DNA of 64,000 nucleotides from Bacteroidaceae bacterium (GTDB lineage Bacteria; Bacteroidota; Bacteroidia; Bacteroidales; Bacteroidaceae). The stretch is taken from positions 53,820 through 117,819 of the forward strand of contig JAFXNA010000011.1 of NCBI GenBank assembly GCA_017529865.1. The letters are read 5' to 3'. The position numbers were made by a program, and so were the translations under genes. Below, in pieces: positions 7,146-16,138 of the stretch. The notes beneath the pieces are model-generated. The model did not search any database and was not told where the DNA came from. It saw only the letters and a program-made list of their open reading frames with translations. Position 1 is the first letter of the stretch; every line of letters starts with the position of its first letter.

Positions 7146-8330
7146 ATGAAACGATTTTCATTATTACATTCTATAATTCTTACATTTTTACATTGTGCAT
7201 TGTGCTTGCCAATCAATGCCCAGCAATCGCATGTGAATATTCAATATGACCCTCAGCGCAACACGGAGAACATCACACCGTTCAGTGCGCAGGTCATCTC
7301 GCCAGAAGTGTTCGACGACCACACGGTAACATTCCGTGTGAAGGCTCCCGATGCACACGATGTACGCCTTACGGGTTCTATGTTCGTAGGTCAGGAAGCC
7401 CGCAAACAAGTGCCTTTCACCAAAGGTGATGATGGTATCTGGACGTTAACGCTGGGTCCACTCAAGCCTGAGATATATCTTTATTACATTATCATCGACG
7501 GAGTGCAGAACGTAGATCCGAACAACACCTTCACTGGTCATGCAGCAATGCCTGCATTCAGTATGCTGTTCGTTCATGGTGACGAGCCTGCTTGGTACGA
7601 CCCGAAGCCAGATGTACCACACGGAAGTATCACAACGCACTACTACAAGTCATCCGTAACGGGTGGTTTGCGCGACATGATGGTCTATACGCCAGCCAAC
7701 TACAACCCCAAGAAGAAGTACCCCGTGCTCTATCTCATGGGCGGTTCGGGCGACCTGACCGAGACATGGGTGATGCACGGACGCGCCAACTGGATTCTCG
7801 ATAACATCATCGCAGAAGGTAAAGCGAAGGAAATGATTGTCTGCTTCCCAAACGACCAGATGGTGACTCGCAATCATCCGCAACACACAGAACTGGCGTT
7901 CCCGTTGATAGAAAAGGAACTGATTCAATGTGTCATTCCATTTGTAGAGAGTCACTACAGTTGCATCAAGGACCGTCATGCACGTGCCCTCAGCGGTCTG
8001 TCGATGGGTGGACGCATGTCACAATACGTAGGTCTGCGCAACCTCGATGTCTTCGGTTCTGTCGGTCTGCTCAGCGCTGCCATCGATGTGAGCGAAACTC
8101 CTGTTCTTCAGGAGAAAGATGTGAACAGCAAGATTGACTATCTGTTTGTTGGAGGTGGTACCTATGAGACCGGTTTCATGGCCCGCCACGAACGTCTGCA
8201 CGAAGAGCTGGACAAGCTGGGAGTGAAGCACGAATTCTATTCAGGTGGCGGTGGTGCTCACGACCTCGTGACTTGGCGTCATCTGCTCTATTTCAAGTTC
8301 TTACCACATCTCTGGCAAAATCTCAAATAA
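7146..8330 (+). CDS. Secreted CBM48-CE1 esterase
   Basis: 394 residues. Signal peptide about 1-25 (ending PINAQQ), CBM48-like domain about 50-150 (TFRVKAPDAHDVRLTG and a YYIIIDGVQNVDPNN strand pair), CE1 hydrolase about 165-390 with nucleophile Ser286 in GLSMGG and His372 in GGAHDLVTW. The same order occurs in known Prevotella feruloyl/acetyl-xylan esterases. It is 12 bases behind the tandem esterase and shares HGKVDYIHYY/HGSITTHYYK-type linkers with it, so the two are paralogues in one operon. The substrate (ferulate, acetate or other ester) cannot be told from sequence alone. Its signal-peptide codons contain the TTCTTACATTTTTACATT word repeats seen between genes. Confidence 0.87.
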   Translation: MKRFSLLHSIILTFLHCALCLPINAQQSHVNIQYDPQRNTENITPFSAQVISPEVFDDHTVTFRVKAPDAHDVRLTGSMFVGQEARKQVPFTKGDDGIWTLTLGPLKPEIYLYYIIIDGVQNVDPNNTFTGHAAMPAFSMLFVHGDEPAWYDPKPDVPHGSITTHYYKSSVTGGLRDMMVYTPANYNPKKKYPVLYLMGGSGDLTETWVMHGRANWILDNIIAEGKAKEMIVCFPNDQMVTRNHPQHTELAFPLIEKELIQCVIPFVESHYSCIKDRHARALSGLSMGGRMSQYVGLRNLDVFGSVGLLSAAIDVSETPVLQEKDVNSKIDYLFVGGGTYETGFMARHERLHEELDKLGVKHEFYSGGGGAHDLVTWRHLLYFKFLPHLWQNLK

Positions 8331-8370
8331 ATTACGTTTTTACATTTTCAAATTTTTACATTTTCAATCC

Positions 8371-9396
8371 ATGCTGCGTCTGCTGTTCGTCATAGTGTCT
8401 TTGTGCTCTCTCCATAGCCTTTGGGCGATGGAGGGTGACCCTGTATTCGACCTATACGAATGGAACTTCGGAAAGATATACGAAGGTGACGGAATGGTGA
8501 GTCACACATTCACCCTTACGAACAATGAGAAGAAAGACCTGCTTATCTCAAAGGTGGTTCCCAGTTGTTCGTGCGTGTTTGTGGACTATCCTCGTAACCC
8601 CATCAAGTCGGGCAAGAGCGAGGAAGTGAAAGTGTCTTTCTCTCCCTCTGGAGCAGAAGGACCTGTTTTCCGCACCATCGAGGTATTTGATGCCGACAAC
8701 GAATGTATCGGTATCCTTGAAATCAGCGCTGATGTCACACCAGTGGACCGCAGCATTCAGGAACGCTATCATAACACCCTTGCTGACTTCCTCTATGTCA
8801 GTCTGGTGAAGATTCCGTTCGGCTACGTCTATCATGGCGAGCAACGTACAAAGGCAGTCATGTTAGCCAACACATCCGACCATCCGATGACGTTGGAAGT
8901 TCCTGCACAAACCGGTCATCTTTCCGTGCTGTGTCCCGACCGTTTGGAACCAGGCGAGGAGCGTGAAGTGATACTCACTTACACTTCACCTGCCGACCCT
9001 ACCCTCTTCGCTACCTTCGCAGATACTATACTGCTTAAGGTGAACGGACAGCCAGCTCATACGGCTTTGACAACCAATATGATTTGTCTGGCGAAGACTG
9101 AGGATACGCCCGATGCAGCCATCCTGCGCACCTATCCTTCGTACGGACAGCTCGTCAAGCGGTCAAAGAACAAATATGTCGCTACGTTCGACATCTTCAA
9201 CGACGGACCGTCCGACTTAGTCATTCACTCCATGGAAACGCCACAAGCAGTATCTACGAATGTAAAGGCAGGTCATGTGGTACAATCGGGCGAGAAACTT
9301 GCGGTGCAACTCACCACCAGTTCCCCTACTCCATTCCACATCAACCTCTTCACCAACGACCCAAAGCGACCCATCAAGGAAATAGAAATACATTGA
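8371..9396 (+). CDS. DUF1573 (ASH-like) secreted protein
   Basis: 341 residues with a signal peptide (about 1-19, ending LWAM). Residues about 27-125 form a DUF1573 immunoglobulin-like domain: FDLYEWNFGKIYEGDGMVSH, then TFTLTN and VVPSCSCV with the conserved Cys pair, ending in a series of beta strands. A second similar sandwich (about 150-235) and a third (about 255-340) follow. Proteins of this type are exported in Bacteroidota and are thought to be structural or binding partners; no catalytic residues are visible. It is 40 bases after the esterase, separated by TTTTACATTTTC repeats, and is probably co-transcribed. Confidence 0.75.
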   Translation: MLRLLFVIVSLCSLHSLWAMEGDPVFDLYEWNFGKIYEGDGMVSHTFTLTNNEKKDLLISKVVPSCSCVFVDYPRNPIKSGKSEEVKVSFSPSGAEGPVFRTIEVFDADNECIGILEISADVTPVDRSIQERYHNTLADFLYVSLVKIPFGYVYHGEQRTKAVMLANTSDHPMTLEVPAQTGHLSVLCPDRLEPGEEREVILTYTSPADPTLFATFADTILLKVNGQPAHTALTTNMICLAKTEDTPDAAILRTYPSYGQLVKRSKNKYVATFDIFNDGPSDLVIHSMETPQAVSTNVKAGHVVQSGEKLAVQLTTSSPTPFHINLFTNDPKRPIKEIEIH

Positions 9397-9409
9397 ATAG
9401 ATGTTAGTC

Positions 9410-9500
9410 TTTAGGCTTTAGACGTTAGACTTAAGATAATAAACTGTAAACCGTAAACAGTAAACTGTAAACTAAATTATAATTATAAATTATCAAACGA
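9410..9500. repeat. Word-repeat island before the GH3 gene
   Basis: Degenerate units TTAGTCTTTAGG/CTTTAGACGTTAGAC then TAAACTGTAAACCGTAAACAG with several AAACTGTAAAC words. The AAACTGTAAAC/AAACAGTAAAC words recur at 59265-59293 and, in reverse complement, at 43354-43380. Confidence 0.6.
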
Positions 9501-9506
9501 GTTATC

Positions 9507-12158
9507 ATGAAATTAACAAGAAAACTATTGCTTTCAGTTGCTTTCGCAGCAACAGTAGCAAGTGCAACAGCACAAAAGTACCAGTATCCGTTCCAGAACC
9601 CTAAACTTTCGGTAGAGGAACGTACAGAGAACCTTATCTCACTCCTTACTCCACAGGAGAAAGTCGGTTTAATGATGAACAAGGCCATTTCTATTGACCG
9701 TCTCGGTGTTCCATCTATCAACTGGTGGAACGAGGCTTGTCACGGTGTTCGTCAGGGTGGCTACACCGTTTATCCTCAGCCTATCGGTATGGCTGCAGCC
9801 TTCAGCGAGAAGTTGGTTTACGATGTGTTCTCACAGGTATCCGACGAAGCTCGTGCCAACTGGAATCGCTCAGCTCCTGTCTTCAATGTGGCGATGGGTG
9901 CCAACCATGTACCAGGCAACCCTGAACTGACCTACTGGTGTCCGAATGTCAACATCTTCCGTGACCCACGTTGGGGACGCGGTCAGGAGACTTGTGGTGA
10001 AGACCCCTACCTCAATGCTGTTCTTGGTGTGCAGACCGTTCTTGGTATGCAGGGTAACGACAAGAAGTACTATAAGACCCACGCATGTGCGAAGCACTAT
10101 GCCGTTCACAGTGGTCCAGAGCCACAGCGTCATAGCTTCGATGCACGTGTTTCGATGCGCGACCTTTGGGAGACTTACCTTCCTGCCTTCAAGGCCCTCG
10201 TAAAGAAAGGAAATGTACGCGAGGTGATGTGTGCTTACAACCGCTACGAAGGTGAGCCATGTTGTGCAAGCGACCGTCTGCTCATCAACATCCTGCGCGA
10301 GAAATGGGGCTTCGACGGTATTGTTTTGACCGACTGCGATGCCATCAACAATTTCTACAACCGTAACCAGCACGGCACTCACGACGGTCCACTCTCAGCT
10401 GCAGTCGATGCTGTGCTCAACGGAACCGACCTCGAGTGCGGTCGAGTTTGTCAGGTACTCACCGAGGCTCTTGAGAAAGGTCTCATCAGCGAAGCTGAAC
10501 TCGACAAGCACCTGCGTCGCACCCTCTCCGAGCGTTTCCGTCTCGGTATGTTCGACCCTGAAGAAATGGTTCCTTGGTCAAACCTCGGTCCAGAGACCAT
10601 CAGTAGCGAGAAGAACGATGCACTGGCTACTCAGGCAGCTCGCGAGTCAATGGTACTCCTTCACAACAATGGTATTCTTCCACTTTCAAAGAGCCTGAAG
10701 ACCATCGCAGTGATTGGTCCTAATGCTGCCGATGCAGGTATGCTCAATGGTAACTATGGAGGAACTCCTACCGAAGCTCACACCCACACCCTGCTCGATG
10801 GTATTAAGGCAGCTGTTCCAGGAGCCAATATCATCTATCAGCGTGCTTGCGAACTCAATCAGGACAACATGACCCTCAGCTATATCGACCGCATGAACAA
10901 CGGTCGTGGATTCAAGGTAGAGTTCTGGGAGAACAACTCCCTGAAGGGTCAGCCAGCCAAGACCGATTACACCAAGCAGGTACGTTACAGCACATTCGGT
11001 GCATGGGGATTTGCAGAAGGCGTTTCTTCCGACTCCATCTCACTTCGTCTTAGCGGTAGCTTCAAAGCTGACTTCACAGGCGACATGAGCTACAACATCA
11101 GTTCTGATAATGGCTATAAGCTCACCGTGAAAGGTTCCGACGGATCATCATTCGAGAAGAAAGGCGAAGCAGGTGCCGGAGGTGCTCGTGGTGGTTTCGG
11201 TGGCTTCGGAGGCTTTGGTGGTTTCGGACGTGGTCGTGGTGTACAGTATGAGACCTTCCCAGTTCAGAATGGTGTGACCTACGATGTTGTGATCGAGTAT
11301 AACCGTGGAACCGGTCAGTTTGCCAGCCTCAATGCCGAGGTATGCCAGAACAAGCTTGTCGACTTCGTTGATGTAGTTTCAGCTGTGAAAAATGCAGATG
11401 TCATCATCTGTATCGGTGGTATCAGCGCACGTATGGAAGGCGAAGGTGGTGACAAGCAGACCATCGAACTGCCAGCCGTACAGCAGCGTATGATCAAGGC
11501 CATGCACGCTACAGGCAAGCCAGTAGTCTTCGTGAACTGCTCAGGTTCAGCCATTGCATTTGGAAGTGTTGAAGGTCAGTACGATGCACTCCTCCAGGCT
11601 TGGTATCCAGGTCAGGGAGGTGCAAAGGCATTGGCAGATGTCCTCTTCGGTGACTACAACCCATCAGGCAAACTCCCAATCACCTTCTATCGCAGCAACG
11701 ACGATCTGCCAGAATTCACCGACTACAGCATGGACAACCGCACCTATCGTTATTTCCGTGGTCAGGCACAGTACGCATTCGGTTACGGACTCTCCTACAC
11801 CACTTTCAGCGTAGGTCAGGCTAAGTTGTCAGCAAAGTCAATGAAGAAGAATGGCAAGGTGACACTCACCGTACCAGTTACCAACACAGGTAAGCGCAAA
11901 GGAAACGAAGTTGTTCAGGTATATGTCAAGGCACTCGACTACCCAGAAGCATCAATCAAGGACCTCCGTGGATTCCAGAAGATAGAACTCGCTGCAGGTC
12001 AGACCGGCAAGGCCACCATCACCCTCGACGGTGAAGCCTTCCAGTACTACGATGCCTCAATCGATGAACTCTCAACCCGTCCAGGTCGCTACCAGATTCT
12101 CTACGGAACCTCCTCACTCGACAAGGACCTCAAGGCACTCGATTTCGTAGTGAAGTAA
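9507..12158 (+). CDS. GH3 beta-xylosidase/beta-glucosidase with PA14 insert
   Basis: A secreted exo-glycosidase that removes terminal xylose or glucose from hemicellulose oligosaccharides. Signal peptide about 1-22. N-terminal GH3 TIM barrel (about 30-330) with WGRGQETCGEDPYL, KHYAVHSGPE and the nucleophile Asp276 in VLTDCDA. The C-terminal alpha/beta domain starts about 370 and is interrupted by a PA14-like domain (about 460-610), followed by the GH3 fibronectin-like domain (about 780-883). Inside the PA14 domain is a Gly-Phe-rich loop (about residues 553-573: GGARGGFGGFGGFGGFGRG). The order GH3-PA14 fits Prevotella xylosidases such as Xyl3A; the local xylan-esterase setting favours xylosidase. 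A strong terminator follows. Confidence 0.9.
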   Translation: MKLTRKLLLSVAFAATVASATAQKYQYPFQNPKLSVEERTENLISLLTPQEKVGLMMNKAISIDRLGVPSINWWNEACHGVRQGGYTVYPQPIGMAAAFSEKLVYDVFSQVSDEARANWNRSAPVFNVAMGANHVPGNPELTYWCPNVNIFRDPRWGRGQETCGEDPYLNAVLGVQTVLGMQGNDKKYYKTHACAKHYAVHSGPEPQRHSFDARVSMRDLWETYLPAFKALVKKGNVREVMCAYNRYEGEPCCASDRLLINILREKWGFDGIVLTDCDAINNFYNRNQHGTHDGPLSAAVDAVLNGTDLECGRVCQVLTEALEKGLISEAELDKHLRRTLSERFRLGMFDPEEMVPWSNLGPETISSEKNDALATQAARESMVLLHNNGILPLSKSLKTIAVIGPNAADAGMLNGNYGGTPTEAHTHTLLDGIKAAVPGANIIYQRACELNQDNMTLSYIDRMNNGRGFKVEFWENNSLKGQPAKTDYTKQVRYSTFGAWGFAEGVSSDSISLRLSGSFKADFTGDMSYNISSDNGYKLTVKGSDGSSFEKKGEAGAGGARGGFGGFGGFGGFGRGRGVQYETFPVQNGVTYDVVIEYNRGTGQFASLNAEVCQNKLVDFVDVVSAVKNADVIICIGGISARMEGEGGDKQTIELPAVQQRMIKAMHATGKPVVFVNCSGSAIAFGSVEGQYDALLQAWYPGQGGAKALADVLFGDYNPSGKLPITFYRSNDDLPEFTDYSMDNRTYRYFRGQAQYAFGYGLSYTTFSVGQAKLSAKSMKKNGKVTLTVPVTNTGKRKGNEVVQVYVKALDYPEASIKDLRGFQKIELAAGQTGKATITLDGEAFQYYDASIDELSTRPGRYQILYGTSSLDKDLKALDFVVK

Positions 12159-12183
12159 AGGTCACAAATGACAAATCACAAAA

Positions 12184-12211
12184 AGAGTCGGTCTCCCGAC
12201 TCTTTTTTTTT
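12184..12211 (+). terminator. Intrinsic terminator of the GH3 gene
   Basis: AGAGTCGG and CCGACTCT form an 8-bp perfect stem with a 4-base loop, followed by eight or nine T. Confidence 0.85.
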
Positions 12212-12212
12212 G

Positions 12213-12451
12213 CTGAACATACCAAGCGCAGAAACTGTAATCAGTGATTCCAACTTTCACTCCCGCATTTCCTATAGTGTAGCCATACTCTAAGCATACT
12301 CATGAGTATGGCACAAAGCAGCCTAGAAGCAGGCTAGAGTATGGCATCTCCGAGGAAACAGTATGGATAGAGTCACTTTATCATTCTGCAATCAAGAAGT
12401 ACAGCCGCTGTACTCCTTGAATACAACGACTGAACATACCAAGCGCAGAAA
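12213..12451. repeat. Direct repeat of 22 bp flanking a REP-like element
   Basis: The same 22 bases occur at 12213-12234 and 12430-12451 (core ACATACCAAGCGCAGAAA in both). The 195 bp between them contains the palindromic element at 12282-12345 and no gene. Confidence 0.65.
12282..12345. repeat. REP-like palindromic element, copy 1
   Basis: Perfect 11-bp outer inverted repeat GCCATACTCTA (12282-12292) and TAGAGTATGGC (12335-12345); an inner perfect 16-bp palindrome CATACTCATGAGTATG (12295-12310); then two 11-bp units (AGCAGCCTAGA, AGCAGGCTAGA). A second copy is at 61346-61420. It can fold into a cruciform or a long hairpin. No transposase for it lies in the window. Confidence 0.75.
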
Positions 12452-12489
12452 GATTTCTGCCTGAGCACAGTTTTTAATTCTCAGTTCTC

Positions 12490-12536
12490 TTCCCTTTAGC
12501 TCCCTCCCTTTGAGGGAAGGGCGGGGGGAGAGGCTG
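12490..12536. repeat. G/C-rich palindromic element, copy 1
   Basis: TCCCTCCCTTTGAGGGAAGGG forms a short hairpin followed by GCGGGGGGAGAGG. Related C-run/G-run palindromes occur at 17009-17031 and inside a gene at 48755-48776. It lies just past the 3' end of the cohesin-like gene. Confidence 0.45.
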
Positions 12537-12554
12537 AGAGGGGCTGGTAGGTTT

Positions 12555-13172
12555 CTACTTCACCATCACCTTTTTGCCATCCACGATGTTGATGCCCTTC
12601 TGCATCTCTACCTGCTGGCCTGAAACATTGTAGATGCCTTTCGTTTGCTTGCTTACGGGGACTTCGTTGATCTTCGTAGGAACTACCAACACTTTGAATT
12701 CAACGTCATCAAACTCTACTTCCTTTTCGTCAACAGTAGCGAACGTTATGTGTGATAATTTTCCTGTATATTCACCCGTAGCAATACTCTCGGGCACTTT
12801 GTATGAAACGACCAACACTACACCTTTGCCACTTGATATTGTCTTACTCGACGTAGAGAAGCACATAAAGTTGTCGGCTCCTGAGTCTAAGGATTTGGCC
12901 TGAATCGTATGATCGTCCTTCTTACCATACAAATCTCCCTTGTCACATACGATTTCACCCTCATCAAGTTCTGCGGAGATTCCTTCAGGCATTGAAATAT
13001 CCAAATCGAAAGCGGTGTAGTTTCCACCTGAATTTTCGAATACAATCTCTAATTTTACCACGTCCCCTGGTGACACTTGCAAGGGATTCGGATTGACTGA
13101 CACTACGTCATCTGCGAAAGCAGACATACATGCTGCTACGAAAGCAACCATTAAAATGCTAATCTTTTTCAT
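12555..13172 (-). CDS. Secreted cohesin-like protein with C-terminal sorting-type tail
   Basis: 205 residues. Signal peptide about 1-20 (ending SAFA). Residues about 22-160 have the layout of a cohesin domain: VNPNPLQVSPGDVVKLEIVF, the central TAFDLDISMPEGISAEL strand pair and the closing VVLVVSYKVPESIATGEY region. The last 27 residues (GIYNVSGQQV, then KGINIVDGKKVMVK) match the T9SS-like tail on many Prevotella exported proteins. It starts 32 bases after the C10 protease gene, whose product ends in a dockerin-like motif, so the pair could bind each other. Cohesin assignment is by pattern; a generic Ig-like fold is the alternative. Confidence 0.65.
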   Translation of the reverse strand: MKKISILMVAFVAACMSAFADDVVSVNPNPLQVSPGDVVKLEIVFENSGGNYTAFDLDISMPEGISAELDEGEIVCDKGDLYGKKDDHTIQAKSLDSGADNFMCFSTSSKTISSGKGVVLVVSYKVPESIATGEYTGKLSHITFATVDEKEVEFDDVEFKVLVVPTKINEVPVSKQTKGIYNVSGQQVEMQKGINIVDGKKVMVK

Positions 13173-13203
13173 TGTTTGTTTAATTTGAAGTTAATACTCT
13201 ATG

Positions 13204-16056
13204 TTATTTTTTTTCTTCCATTATCTTGTTGACGAGAATAACCACATCAACTATCGATCTTTTTCCATCTCCATTCATATCGCCCTTTAATTCTGTGGGA
13301 GGTTGCATTGCCTCCACATCCATCTCCACAATGTTGGTGAACTGCGGCCATGCCTTGGCATACGAGGCACGGCTCCCCTTAGGCACATATAGTATTACAT
13401 CATCGCAGTTATCCTCCTCCCAAATCAGAGAACTCGATACACCAGAGCCGCCTACTACCAGTGGAGCCTCTTGGGCCTTGGAATAAATGGCTTTCAGATT
13501 GGGACATTGATAAATCATAACAGATCTAATACGCTTCAGAGAGCCTGGCAGGACTATCGTTTCCAGTGATTCACATTTATACACAGCTAAATTGTCTATG
13601 GTTGTTATGCCGTTGGAAAAAGAAAGGGTCGTAACATCATTGTGTCCGCAAAAGAACGGTTTTATGCCTTTCACTGCGTATGATAAACCATCTTTAGGAG
13701 AGACTACCGTGGCAGGAACTGTCAACTGAGTGGGAGCATCAGTAGTACATCCTGCAAAGACATAATGACGCTCTGGATCTGCTATCACATATTGAATACC
13801 ATTTACAGTAAAATAGTCTTTGTTTACTACGCCAGAGTCGGTTAAATCGCTTATTCTGTCCATCCAACTTACTATGCTCATTACGTCACTATCGGGATTC
13901 TTGTAATACATTAGGTCTGCCATATAGAAATTGTCAATGCTTAACCCAGGACAGTCAATATTGACATCCACACTCTGCCCTGGCTCTATATGCAGCTTTC
14001 CGCTCTTGAACACCTGCCCGGCATTATCTTTTCCATAATCCTCGTTAGGATAGATGCGTACTGCTACTTCACGGTCATAGGGCACTTCATCGTTATTAGT
14101 GACAGTTACTGGCATCGTCATAGTACTCCAATCAAAATAGTTAGGATATATGCCGAGCTCAAAAGGTTTACTGATAGTTATATCTATCTGGGCAACGATG
14201 TTGGAGCCATCACGATATTCTGCTACCCAAACATGATAGGTACCCTCCTGTTCGGGATAGAAACTCAAATAGACGGTTTCCTCAGTATCTTTGTCCAAAT
14301 AAAGTGTTGTACGACTAATCGCCTCTCCCTTCTCGTCGGTCTGTGACATAAAAAAATAGAGGTCTTGCTGACAGTCTATGCCTTCGTTCACGCAATGGAT
14401 GGCCAGCCGTTGTTGCTCGTTGACCACCAGACTGCCGACGGGTTCGATAGTAGCAGAGTATCTGAAGTCATCACTGCGGCTATGATACTTATAGTCAAGA
14501 GACCGTTGATTGCCATTGACAGTCAATTCGCAATAGCTATAGTCGCCCGACAACTCACCTGAATAATGCCATTGTGTCTCGTTGATATCTTTCCATAGTG
14601 CCACCAGCTTGTATGTACCGTCGGAGAAATGAGGAATTGTGGGATATTGTTGTACTAGGTAAAAAAACTCCTCGTAAAACCCTTCAAAATAGCGGCAGTC
14701 TGTAATGACGTATGAACCGTTGCCTTCCAACAACTGTCTCTCCATCAGTGTTGTCAGCACTTGAACAGTGCCGTCATCATTGAGCAGACCTAAAGCACAG
14801 TCAATCATCAGATAAGTATCCGTCTTGTTGGAAAAGAACGCATTAACTCCCCAAAGGTTGTCGTTCCTGTTTTCCCCATTTACGTTTCCATACACTTTAT
14901 CAGCATATCCCGGCTTCACCTTATCTGACGATGTCGGGGGCTGAATGCCCACGACAACATATTGTGATGAACAGAAGGAATCCGACAGCGATAATCTGTA
15001 ATAGCCACCACCTCCTCCCCAACCCCAATTGAAATGGAAGAGTCCCTCGCCGTCGTAACCATCGCACACAAACGCATGACCTACACTAAGCTCATAGCCA
15101 ACATACCATACTGGGCGTTTAGCCTCCAATTCACCATAAATCAGGTCATCCCATTCCCGATTGCTGTAATAGGTACCATTAGCGGAGCGCCACACCATTT
15201 TTGCGTCTTTGTTGTAACCAAAGTAGTCGATTAAAGGTTCCGCCCTTACCCCAGCCCCCGAAGACCATATGCCGTAGTCCATAGTGACCGCCTGCCCACA
15301 ATAGCGCATCAACTTTGCTACAGCCTGTGCCTCGGCTCCCGTGTCATCCCAGTCGTAGCTGTCTTTCATCAAGTCCCACTCGAAGGTGGTAGGTGGCAGT
15401 TCGTCTTCATGGTACTTATAGATGCCAGACTGTGTTTCCTCGTCCCATCCCACGTATCCGTAGTCATAAGCGGGAATAGCCGTAGTTATGTCCTTTGGCC
15501 ACTTCCAATAGTACATAATCTGTGCCAAAGCCGTGGCCACGCAGCCTGTAACGCAGTGTTGCGGCTCTGTGCCTCCTTCGGGAATCTGCATCGGGCACTG
15601 CAAGTTGTAGGGTTGGAATTGGTTCCACTTGGCAGTGATGAGCGGCTCCACAGCGGGGTGCAGCGGCACATTCGATGGTGCCCTTCGTGCATTTGCAGGT
15701 ATAGAAACAATCTGTTTTTCATACCCCTCAAGCCATGCCTTCATATTCTCTGGCATCCGCTGTGGGTCAATGTTTCCTTCAGTACTATACCCCAGAATCT
15801 CGTCGGTTCTTTCGTCGCCACTGACGATGACATAACCTCCATTTTGCTCTGCATTGAATATATAGAAGGCATCGTTCTGCGCTACATTTTCTAACTGCTT
15901 CATTTTCAGTGGAGCACCACGTCTGCCACCTTTCGTCGCTTTTTGATTCAGGAATGCCTGTGCCTTCTGAAGCGCCTGTTCTTCTGTCACATGCTGTGCG
16001 TTCATACTAACTGTCATTAGTAACAACGCTGTTAATAAATAAGATAATCTTTTCAT
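13204..16056 (-). CDS. C10 (streptopain-type) cysteine protease with leucine-rich and dockerin-like C-terminus
   Basis: 950 residues. Signal peptide about 1-20, a Spi-type propeptide about 22-130, and the C10 catalytic domain about 135-375 with nucleophile Cys172 in TGCVATALAQIMYY and the His in GHAFVCDGYD followed by HFNWGWGGGGG. The middle (about 380-730) is beta-sandwich-like. A BspA-type leucine-rich stretch follows (about 750-870, with LETIVLPGSLKRI and LYVPKGSRASYAKAW). The final 25 residues hold one dockerin type I half-motif GDMNGDGKRSIVDVVILVNK, where D-x-N-x-D-G would bind calcium. Secreted proteases of this family process host or neighbour proteins. It is upstream of and probably co-transcribed with the cohesin-like gene. 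Confidence 0.88.
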   Translation of the reverse strand: MKRLSYLLTALLLMTVSMNAQHVTEEQALQKAQAFLNQKATKGGRRGAPLKMKQLENVAQNDAFYIFNAEQNGGYVIVSGDERTDEILGYSTEGNIDPQRMPENMKAWLEGYEKQIVSIPANARRAPSNVPLHPAVEPLITAKWNQFQPYNLQCPMQIPEGGTEPQHCVTGCVATALAQIMYYWKWPKDITTAIPAYDYGYVGWDEETQSGIYKYHEDELPPTTFEWDLMKDSYDWDDTGAEAQAVAKLMRYCGQAVTMDYGIWSSGAGVRAEPLIDYFGYNKDAKMVWRSANGTYYSNREWDDLIYGELEAKRPVWYVGYELSVGHAFVCDGYDGEGLFHFNWGWGGGGGYYRLSLSDSFCSSQYVVVGIQPPTSSDKVKPGYADKVYGNVNGENRNDNLWGVNAFFSNKTDTYLMIDCALGLLNDDGTVQVLTTLMERQLLEGNGSYVITDCRYFEGFYEEFFYLVQQYPTIPHFSDGTYKLVALWKDINETQWHYSGELSGDYSYCELTVNGNQRSLDYKYHSRSDDFRYSATIEPVGSLVVNEQQRLAIHCVNEGIDCQQDLYFFMSQTDEKGEAISRTTLYLDKDTEETVYLSFYPEQEGTYHVWVAEYRDGSNIVAQIDITISKPFELGIYPNYFDWSTMTMPVTVTNNDEVPYDREVAVRIYPNEDYGKDNAGQVFKSGKLHIEPGQSVDVNIDCPGLSIDNFYMADLMYYKNPDSDVMSIVSWMDRISDLTDSGVVNKDYFTVNGIQYVIADPERHYVFAGCTTDAPTQLTVPATVVSPKDGLSYAVKGIKPFFCGHNDVTTLSFSNGITTIDNLAVYKCESLETIVLPGSLKRIRSVMIYQCPNLKAIYSKAQEAPLVVGGSGVSSSLIWEEDNCDDVILYVPKGSRASYAKAWPQFTNIVEMDVEAMQPPTELKGDMNGDGKRSIVDVVILVNKIMEEKK

Positions 16057-16138
16057 GAGTCTCGATTTTGAATTGTCTATATTATCCTGCTTAGATATTT
16101 TATAATTAATGCTATACCCCTATTCTTTTTAATACATA

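Noticed and set aside
7592..7979. Overlapping frames inside the CBM48-CE1 gene
   Set aside because: Alternative-frame shadows of a well-supported coding gene with no family features.
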